Shown: positions 1 to 4,929 of the stretch, piece after piece
Position numbering within the stretch: position 1 is the first letter of the stretch
How the letters are laid out: each line of letters opens with the position of its first letter
NCBI GenBank assembly: GCA_022181005.1
Contig: BQMV01000456.1
Coordinates: 1 to 5,912 of the forward strand
DNA from: Anaerolineaceae bacterium
GTDB lineage: Bacteria > Chloroflexota > Anaerolineae > Anaerolineales > Villigracilaceae
Length of the DNA stretch: 5,912 bases
Direction: 5' to 3'
Program-made: the position numbers and the translations under genes
The notes under the pieces: model-generated
What the model saw: only the letters and a program-made list of their open reading frames with translations
Databases searched by the model: none
Told to the model about the DNA's origin: nothing

Positions 1-755
1 TGAGCGTCTAATACGATAACGCCGTCGCTCATGTTCTCGATTAATACGTCTCGCGCAATAGGAATGATATCCAGTAGACGGTAGCGCAGCAATGCATATA
101 TGAAGATGATTCCTGTGAGGGTAAATAACAGCGGAGTGTGGTCTATGGTCGGCAGCGGAGTTAGTTTTAAGACAAAGAGAAAATTGCCGAGCAACGGGAC
201 GCTGACGCCGAGAAAGACGGTCGCTAATTGCTTTCGATACATTCCACTTGTTGATTTGAGACGGCGCGCCAGAAGGATTAATCCTGAAAGGATAAGGATG
301 TAAGCGTAGACGACGTTTACCCAGAAAATGGGACCCCCGCTGAGGATCATTTCGGCGTTTTCGATCTGGCGTCTTCCAAAAAACAAGCCGTGATATGGGT
401 CGGTCGCTAATAACGCTAGAATGACGATGGGAGTAACGCATAAACTGATGATCGTTGAGGGCGCCGCCCATTTCTTAGCCCCCGTTATTTGAATGATAAA
501 CCATAAGACCGACGGCGGGGTAAAAACGACGCCGATGTAGGCGCTGTGCATCAAGAAGTTAGGATAAGGTTGGGAAGAGCCTGCCAGAAATAAGCCGTAA
601 GAAATATCCCATAAACATAGATTCAACATTAAACTTATTAAGGAAAAAACGCCCGGCGTGTTCTTACGAGTTTGAAAAGCGATAAATCCCCCGGCAAGAC
701 AAAGCGCCCCTGCGATGAATAAGACGGCGCTTATACCAGTGTTAGGATGGGGCAT
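1..755 (-). CDS. 7TM sensor protein (histidine kinase or diguanylate cyclase type), N-terminal part
   Basis: This gene is cut by the left window edge; 251 residues from ATG 755 are visible. They form seven hydrophobic helices at about residues 9-27, 36-58, 70-90, 98-117, 142-163, 177-196 and 205-224. The sequence LRYRLLDIIPIARDVLIENM then runs into DGVIVLDA. This matches the N-terminal 7TM domain of bacterial sensor kinases (HisKA_7TM type), which is normally followed by a PAS domain and then a kinase or GGDEF output. The protein should sit in the cytoplasmic membrane and pass an unknown signal to a cytoplasmic output module, which is not visible here. The start is well supported: AGAGG (766-762) lies 6 bases upstream, and an in-frame TGA (785-783) excludes an earlier ATG. 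It lies 66 bases after the amidohydrolase stop, so read-through from that gene is possible. The fold is confident; the output class is unknown. Confidence 0.85.
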   Translation of the reverse strand, partial: MPHPNTGISAVLFIAGALCLAGGFIAFQTRKNTPGVFSLISLMLNLCLWDISYGLFLAGSSQPYPNFLMHSAYIGVVFTPPSVLWFIIQITGAKKWAAPSTIISLCVTPIVILALLATDPYHGLFFGRRQIENAEMILSGGPIFWVNVVYAYILILSGLILLARRLKSTSGMYRKQLATVFLGVSVPLLGNFLFVLKLTPLPTIDHTPLLFTLTGIIFIYALLRYRLLDIIPIARDVLIENMSDGVIVLDA

Positions 756-761
756 GAAATG

Positions 762-766
762 CCTCT
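762..766 (-). promoter_or_regulatory. Ribosome binding site of the 7TM sensor gene
   Basis: The minus strand reads AGAGG followed by a 6-base spacer (CATTTC) and ATG. This is the clearest Shine-Dalgarno site in the window and fixes the sensor start at 755. Confidence 0.6.
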
Positions 767-821
767 TTTTCCAAATCGAACGTCAGCTTGCTGGCGGAGC
801 GTCGAGCAATGCAATCGTTCT

Positions 822-2012
822 TTACGATAAGAGTCTTGCCGCGGCAGACGCCATTAATGCCGCGCCGTTGATCAGGGCGCGTTCGTCGAAATCGAACTTA
901 GGATGATGATGCCCATAGTTAAGATTTCTTTCATCGTTAGCGGAACCTACCATGAAGTAGCATCCGCCGATCTTTTCTTGCATATAGCCCATATCTTCCG
1001 CGCCCATGGTCAAGTATTGGGCGGTATCAATGTCTGCCTGAGGGAAAAGTTCTCGCGCGGTTTGTAAGACTGTTTCAGTCGTTTGCTCTTCGTTGACTAC
1101 CGTTGGCGTGACCTGTTCGAGCGCGATCTCCGCTTCGCACTGCATGGCGGTTGCCACGTTGCGTACGATCTGTTCGAAACGTTCTAACGTCGTCTTCCGC
1201 ACGTCGGGGTCGAAGTTTCGAATCGTGCCGTTGATCTCGGCGGTTTGCGGGATGATATTAAAAGCGGTCCCCGCGTGGAGCGACGTGACGCTTATGACCG
1301 CTGGCTTAAGCGGCGAGACATTGCGCGCAACGATGGTTTGCAGCGCGACGATAATATGCGCCGCGGCGGCGACTGGGTCAATAGTTGTATGGGGCGCGGC
1401 TCCGTGCCCGCCTTTGCCGGTCAACTTAACGGAGAACATCTCGGCGCCCGCCATGACAGGTCCTTGAGCGACGCTGAACCAACCGAGCGGCTTGTCGTTC
1501 CATAAATGGAGGGCGAGCGTCTTGTCCACTTTGGGCGTATCCAGTACGCCGTCGCGCATCATCATTAACGCGCCGCCCATCTCTTCGCCGTTGTTGCCCT
1601 CTTCGGAAGGTTGGAAGCAGAATTTCACGTTGCCCGCTAAACGCTCTTTGTGAGCGTTTAATAATTTTGCTACGGTTAACCCGATGGCGGTATGACCGTC
1701 GTGCCCGCAAGCGTGCATGACGCCGGGATGAGCGGATGAGTATTCCGCGCCGGTTTCTTCGTGGATGGGAAGCGCGTCCATATCGAAGCGCAAGAGGATC
1801 GTCGGACCCGGCTTCGCGCCTTCCAGATAGGCGACCACGCCGGTTTTGCCGACTCCTTTGGTCACTTCGAGTCCAAGTTCCTCAAGTTCTTTTGCGACGA
1901 TGCCGCCGGTGCGAATCTCATTGAATCCGAGTTCGGGATGTTTGTGAAAATCGCGGCGCAAGGTCTGGGTGTAAGGGAAAAGTTCTTCGGCTTGTTGGAG
2001 GAAGTTGGGCAT
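822..2012 (-). CDS. M20-family metal-dependent amidohydrolase (N-acyl-amino-acid hydrolase type)
   Basis: This 396-residue cytoplasmic enzyme is full length for the M20D amidohydrolase/carboxypeptidase group. That group hydrolyses the amide bond of N-acyl amino acids, hippurate, or N-acetyl-diaminopimelate-like substrates. Visible motifs are RRDFHKHPELGF (19-30), RFDMDALPI (75-83), HACGHDGHT (100-108; C102 and H104 as probable metal ligands), EE at 137-138 (catalytic base and ligand), H169 in ALHLW, and GHHHPKFDFDE near the C-terminus (H369 as probable ligand). The segment of about 180-300, with GKGGHGAAPH at 199-208, is the dimerisation domain. No signal peptide is seen. The start at ATG 2012 begins at the usual N-terminal helix and has a weak AGAGA upstream. 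The gene lies 91 bases after the PIG-L gene and has its own TATAAT box. Its exact substrate cannot be read from sequence, so no gene symbol is given. Confidence 0.93.
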   Translation of the reverse strand: MPNFLQQAEELFPYTQTLRRDFHKHPELGFNEIRTGGIVAKELEELGLEVTKGVGKTGVVAYLEGAKPGPTILLRFDMDALPIHEETGAEYSSAHPGVMHACGHDGHTAIGLTVAKLLNAHKERLAGNVKFCFQPSEEGNNGEEMGGALMMMRDGVLDTPKVDKTLALHLWNDKPLGWFSVAQGPVMAGAEMFSVKLTGKGGHGAAPHTTIDPVAAAAHIIVALQTIVARNVSPLKPAVISVTSLHAGTAFNIIPQTAEINGTIRNFDPDVRKTTLERFEQIVRNVATAMQCEAEIALEQVTPTVVNEEQTTETVLQTARELFPQADIDTAQYLTMGAEDMGYMQEKIGGCYFMVGSANDERNLNYGHHHPKFDFDERALINGAALMASAAARLLS

Positions 2013-2034
2013 AATATCTCTGTTTGCAATTGGG

Positions 2035-2040
2035 ATTATA
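2035..2040 (-). promoter_or_regulatory. Probable -10 box for the amidohydrolase gene
   Basis: The minus strand carries an exact TATAAT 22 bases before the amidohydrolase ATG, which would give a 5' leader of roughly 15-16 bases. No convincing TTGACA-like -35 is seen 16-18 bases upstream. The box suggests that the amidohydrolase can be transcribed separately from ricT and the PIG-L gene. Confidence 0.45.
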
Positions 2041-2089
2041 AATTGAGACGTTTGAAGGCTGGCCTGATATGCTGACGCTCAACGAATCT

Positions 2090-2103
2090 GCGCCCGGCGG
2101 CGC
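2090..2103 (-). other. Short GC hairpin directly after the PIG-L stop codon
   Basis: On the minus strand the 14 bases after the PIG-L TAA form a perfect 5-bp stem (GCGCC/GGCGC) with a GCCG loop. It has no run of T afterwards, so it does not fit a standard Rho-independent terminator. It could stabilise the 3' end or pause polymerase. The fold is seen in sequence; any role is inference. Confidence 0.3.
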
Positions 2104-2832
2104 TTAATCATATTTGACGACCTTGAAAGTTTCTTCATAGCGCGGATGCTCGTCCGTGCTATTTTGGGCATGACGCGCTTTCATACGTTCGATCAGTTTG
2201 TCGGCGTCTTGCACTTGCGTTTTATGTTCGAGAATGGCTTGCAGTTTAATGTCCCACGTTTCGGTGACGTCTACGATGATATTGGGCTGCGTGGTGAGCG
2301 AACACCAGACTTCTTTTGGCATGTGAGGCTCGAAGCCTTTGTCGAGCAATTCGGAGAAGAAGACCTTGTTGCCGGCAGCGGGAAAGACCGCGTCGAGGAC
2401 GACTTGTCCGCAGGCGCGGTGGTCGGGATGATTGAGACCGTATAAGGCGAATAGATTTTGCGGATCGCAGGTGACGAGAATGTCTGGCTTGTAGCGGCGA
2501 ATCTCACGGACGATGTCGCGGCGGAGGTCAATGCTGGGGGTGAGGTAGCCGTCTTCCACGTCCAGAAAATGGACCGCTTTTGCGCCGATCACGTCTGCCG
2601 CATTGCGTTGTTCCGTATGGCGCAGCGCGCATAATTTCTTGGTCGTCATATCCGCTTGCGTGACGGGATTGAAGCCCTTATCGCCGCAGGTCAGAAGCAG
2701 GTAGGTGATCTCGTGCCCGGCGCGCGCCCAGAGGGCGAGCGTGGCGCCGCAGAAAAATTCGGGGTCGTCGGGATGCGCTAGGACGACCAGAATTTTTTGA
2801 GGGGTCTCCCACACGCCGCTGATTTCAGTCAT
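2104..2832 (-). CDS. PIG-L/LmbE-family zinc-dependent deacetylase
   Basis: This 242-residue protein has the two family signatures. LAHPDDPEFFCGATLALWARAG near the N-terminus contains AHPDDPE at 19-25, with H20 and D23 as probable zinc ligands and D22 as catalytic base. HPDHRACGQ begins at 135, with H138 as probable third ligand. The family removes acetyl groups from N-acetylglucosamine-type substrates, as in mycothiol (MshB) or bacillithiol (BshB) synthesis, GPI precursors and antibiotic sugars. The substrate here is not determined. No signal peptide is present, so it is probably cytoplasmic. The length is normal for the family. Its ATG overlaps the ricT stop by 8 bases (ATGACTGA), which indicates translational coupling. 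Upstream AGAAGAAGAC is a weak ribosome binding site inside ricT. A bacillithiol-type role is possible, but no companion thiol-synthesis gene is in the window. Confidence 0.92.
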   Translation of the reverse strand: MTEISGVWETPQKILVVLAHPDDPEFFCGATLALWARAGHEITYLLLTCGDKGFNPVTQADMTTKKLCALRHTEQRNAADVIGAKAVHFLDVEDGYLTPSIDLRRDIVREIRRYKPDILVTCDPQNLFALYGLNHPDHRACGQVVLDAVFPAAGNKVFFSELLDKGFEPHMPKEVWCSLTTQPNIIVDVTETWDIKLQAILEHKTQVQDADKLIERMKARHAQNSTDEHPRYEETFKVVKYD

Positions 2833-3757
2833 CGGTCTTCTTCTGAGACGCAGATTTGCCGCAGGTGCAGCCGCCCGAATCGTGACGGTCGCAAGGACCT
2901 TGCGCTTTGCGCCGCAGGGCTTCGAGTTCGTCCCAAGGCTGCAGGTCGGTATGAGCGAAAGTTTCGGTAAATCTCTTGCCGTCTTCCGTCTCGATGAATA
3001 CTATCACTTTGTTGCTCATCGGCAGGATGTCTACCACTTTGCCTTCGCCTTTGGGGGTAACGACGCGTTTGTTGCGTTTGGGCAATTGTTTACGCGCCTC
3101 GACGTATTGTTCATATTCATAAATGAGACAACAGCGTAAGCGTCCGCACATACCGGTGATCTCTTCGGGCGTAAGCGAGATGCCTTGTTCTTTTGCCATC
3201 TTGATCGAAATGGGCGAAAACTCGGTCAGAAATTTGGAGCAGCAGCGCGTTTCGATTCCGCACGCGCCCATGCCGCCAATGATCTTCGCGACGTCGCGCG
3301 GGCCGATCTGCCGCATCTCGATGGTCGCGTTGGGGTAGAGGTTGTGCATGTCCTTTTTCAGCGACTTAAGATCTACCTTATCTTCTGTTTCGGAGCTGAA
3401 CAGCAAAGCGAGGCGCGAGCCGTCATAACTATATTCTGCGGCGACGATTTTTACGCCGTCGAGTTTAAGCTCCGCTGCGCGAGCGCGGCAGTTGATCATC
3501 GCTTCCGTCTGTTTGGATTGCCATGACTGCTGCAATAAGAGATCGCGCGGGGTGGCGCGTCTTTCTACGGATCTCCAGCCGCCTTCCGGCTTAGGAGGCG
3601 TTTCCTTCTCCACGCGGATGACCTCGCCGAGGTGTTTGCCGCGCGAAGTATCTACGATGACATGCTCGCCAATATGCACGTCGGGCACGGCGGAAGCGTC
3701 GAAATTATAAATTTTGCCCACTTTGGTAAAGCGGACGCCGATAATTTGTGTTTGCAT
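2825..3757 (-). CDS. ricT: RicT/PSP1-family protein (YaaT, stage 0 sporulation family)
   Basis: This 310-residue cytoplasmic protein has a PSP1 domain. Family marks are VGKIYNFDA near the N-terminus, a G-x-V-I-R-V segment at 44-49, and the paired cysteine motifs GACGIETRCCSKFL (164-177) and GMCGRLRCCLIYE (202-214). In Bacillus subtilis, RicT joins RicA and RicF in an iron-sulfur complex that promotes RNase Y-dependent RNA maturation and affects sporulation, competence and biofilm formation. The conserved cysteines C166, C172, C173, C204, C209 and C210 are all present. RicT-like proteins are also widespread in bacteria that do not sporulate, so a sporulation role should not be assumed. An unusual tail (residues 289-299, CDRHDSGGCTC) adds three cysteines and a histidine, followed by a charged Lys-rich end. 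It is the first gene of a unit with the overlapping PIG-L gene. No RicA or RicF gene is visible. Confidence 0.93.
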   Translation of the reverse strand: MQTQIIGVRFTKVGKIYNFDASAVPDVHIGEHVIVDTSRGKHLGEVIRVEKETPPKPEGGWRSVERRATPRDLLLQQSWQSKQTEAMINCRARAAELKLDGVKIVAAEYSYDGSRLALLFSSETEDKVDLKSLKKDMHNLYPNATIEMRQIGPRDVAKIIGGMGACGIETRCCSKFLTEFSPISIKMAKEQGISLTPEEITGMCGRLRCCLIYEYEQYVEARKQLPKRNKRVVTPKGEGKVVDILPMSNKVIVFIETEDGKRFTETFAHTDLQPWDELEALRRKAQGPCDRHDSGGCTCGKSASQKKTDD

Positions 3758-3764
3758 GGCAGGA

Positions 3765-3770
3765 ATTATA
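3765..3770 (-). promoter_or_regulatory. Probable -10 box for ricT, leaderless arrangement
   Basis: The minus strand has an exact TATAAT followed by only 7 bases (TCCTGCC) before the ricT ATG. At normal -10 spacing, transcription would begin at or one base before the A of ATG, leaving no room for a Shine-Dalgarno site. No good -35 is seen: the 17-base position reads GGCTAC and falls inside the dyad at 3790-3808. Confidence 0.5.
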
Positions 3771-3789
3771 CCGTGAGACTAAAAATTGT

Positions 3790-3808
3790 AGCCGCGAATT
3801 TTGCGGCT
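3790..3808. repeat. Perfect inverted repeat in the divergent promoter region
   Basis: AGCCGC at 3790-3795 and GCGGCT at 3803-3808 form a perfect 6-bp dyad around the 7-base centre GAATTTT. It overlaps the expected -35 zone of the ricT promoter and lies upstream of the lipoprotein promoter. A regulator site is possible. A terminator is less likely, since no gene's 3' end faces it. Confidence 0.4.
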
Positions 3809-3834
3809 TTATATGATTTTCTACGCGAGAGGGG

Positions 3835-3840
3835 TAAAAT
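3835..3840 (+). promoter_or_regulatory. Probable -10 box for the lipoprotein gene
   Basis: TAAAAT lies 20 bases before the lipoprotein ATG, predicting a start of transcription near 3846-3847 and a leader of about 14 bases. The 17-base-spaced -35 position (3812-3817) reads TATGAT, a poor match to TTGACA. Activity may therefore depend on an activator, or TATGAT may be a second -10-like element. Confidence 0.4.
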
Positions 3841-3860
3841 CATCTTCATTAGAAGACGAT
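3839..3860 (+). repeat. Inverted repeat over the transcription start and ribosome binding site of the lipoprotein gene
   Basis: ATCATCTTC (3839-3847) and GAAGACGAT (3852-3860) match as an inverted repeat at 8 of 9 positions around ATTA, ending directly against the ATG. The right arm contains most of the ribosome binding site AGAAG (3851-3855), 5 bases from the start. It could be a repressor operator covering the transcription start. If transcription begins further upstream, it could also fold as an RNA hairpin hiding the ribosome binding site. Confidence 0.4.
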
Positions 3861-4889
3861 ATGCGAAGTAAATTAACTTTTATATTCCTTGCAATGATTC
3901 TCTTGACTTCCTGTGCCGCGCCGGCAGCGCCTCAGACATCGGAAGTCTCGGAGACTTCCGAAGTCTTGACCCCAACACCCACCCAATCTCCTTCTTCAAC
4001 GCCGACAAGCACGGTCACTCCCGAACCCGCCCTCCCCACCTACGGCGAGATAGACCCCACGGTCGCGGACAAGCTCAAGGCAGAGGGTATCACCATCCCC
4101 GAGGAGCTCAATAATCCTGAGTACGGCCTCAAAATGGCTACAGAGTTTTTCCAGACGCACTGGTGCACCGCATTTGGTGACTTGTTGATCCCAATCTCGA
4201 CTGTGCCTGAAAATGGCATTGCCTACGGTCCATACGGAATTAAAGGTATTGGGATGACTGAGGAGGCTTGTACCGCGTATGCCGAGCAACACATCAAGTA
4301 TATGTGGATCCACTACAGGGAGTACGGCAACCCTGCGGACCGCGAGATCACGCTCGAGCAGTATGTGGAGCTGCTTAGGGCAGGGCGGGGCGGATTTGAG
4401 ATCCCCCAGTACAACCCTGAGACGGGATTTTTTGACAAAAAGGCGATGGTCAACCCACTCGCGGGGGATACAAAAATTATCTCGGATAATAAGTTTAAAG
4501 AGTTGCCGCTCAAGGTGAGTGACAAGGATTCATATCTTTTTTACGTAGATAAAAATGGTATGGTGTGGGCGGCTGGTAACGATCTTGAATTTAATATTGA
4601 GGGATGGCTGGACTCTCCTAATATTGATACCAAAATTAAGTTACTCACCAACGACTTGAGTTTAGCTAATTCGTTGTTAGTGAGTGGATATACGCGGATT
4701 GGTTTATCTACAAATTTTTGTCTTTCAACGGGCAACTCGGTGGGATCCTGTGTCCAGGACGGTTTTAAGCTTGAGGATAAATATACTGACAAATCAGACT
4801 GGTTGGTCGAGGCATATAAAGTTTGGCTAGCACAGTACAAAGCTGGTGACCTCAACGCACAAAGACCCGTGTGGGTAGAGTACAGGTAG
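3861..4889 (+). CDS. Lipoprotein of unknown function with Thr/Pro linker
   Basis: This 342-residue protein has a lipoprotein signal: charged MRSK, a hydrophobic stretch at 5-15, and the lipobox LTSC with C18 as the predicted lipidated residue. It is followed by a Ser/Thr/Pro/Glu-rich spacer of about residues 24-58, including TPTPTQSPSSTPTSTVTPEP. Such spacers hold a domain away from the membrane and are common in Chloroflexota lipoproteins. The remaining roughly 280 residues form a globular domain I do not recognise, with four cysteines (C102, C137, C287, C297) that could make two disulfides outside the cell. The stretch YLFYVDKNGMVWAAG resembles a beta-rich segment. The start at ATG 3861 is preferred over an in-frame TTG at 3801 because it gives a normal signal peptide and has AGAAG 5 bases upstream. 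Glutamate is coded mostly by GAG (about 5 GAA to 21 GAG by hand count), unlike the amidohydrolase at left. It is followed after 40 bases by another exported protein. Confidence 0.88.
   Translation: MRSKLTFIFLAMILLTSCAAPAAPQTSEVSETSEVLTPTPTQSPSSTPTSTVTPEPALPTYGEIDPTVADKLKAEGITIPEELNNPEYGLKMATEFFQTHWCTAFGDLLIPISTVPENGIAYGPYGIKGIGMTEEACTAYAEQHIKYMWIHYREYGNPADREITLEQYVELLRAGRGGFEIPQYNPETGFFDKKAMVNPLAGDTKIISDNKFKELPLKVSDKDSYLFYVDKNGMVWAAGNDLEFNIEGWLDSPNIDTKIKLLTNDLSLANSLLVSGYTRIGLSTNFCLSTGNSVGSCVQDGFKLEDKYTDKSDWLVEAYKVWLAQYKAGDLNAQRPVWVEYR
3939..3961. repeat. Perfect 11-bp inverted repeat inside the lipoprotein linker
   Basis: Arms at 3939-3949 (TCGGAAGTCTC) and 3951-3961 (GAGACTTCCGA) are exact reverse complements around a single G. 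The stretch also encodes the short repeat SEVSETSEV just after the lipidated cysteine. It may have arisen by replication slippage in the linker, or may form a strong hairpin early in the mRNA. Confidence 0.6.
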
Positions 4890-4929
4890 AGAGTTGATTG
4901 TCTACGCTTTAATATGATAGTCTGAGAGG

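Noticed and set aside
100..303. Plus-strand open frame of 67 codons
   Set aside because: It lies antisense to the 7TM sensor gene, whose frame is open with clear membrane helices; the plus-strand product is basic and has no recognisable domain.
715..906. Plus-strand open frame of 63 codons between the sensor and amidohydrolase genes
   Set aside because: It overlaps both well-supported minus-strand genes and has no ribosome binding site or recognisable content.
1093..2075. Several plus-strand open frames opposite the amidohydrolase
   Set aside because: The minus-strand protein carries every M20 motif across this region, so these are shadows caused by its codon composition.
2090..2103. Rho-independent terminator after the PIG-L gene
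   Set aside because: The stem is only 5 bp and no T run follows, so it is listed only as a hairpin.
3801..3860. A longer lipoprotein starting at TTG 3801, adding 20 residues
   Set aside because: The added segment places charged residues before the signal peptide and overlaps the likely promoter. ATG 3861 gives a normal lipoprotein signal and has a ribosome binding site.
4894..4918. Separate promoter for the cysteine-rich gene (TTGATT at 4894, TATGAT at 4913)
   Set aside because: The spacing between the boxes is only 13 bases, too short for a standard promoter, so read-through from the lipoprotein gene is the simpler view.
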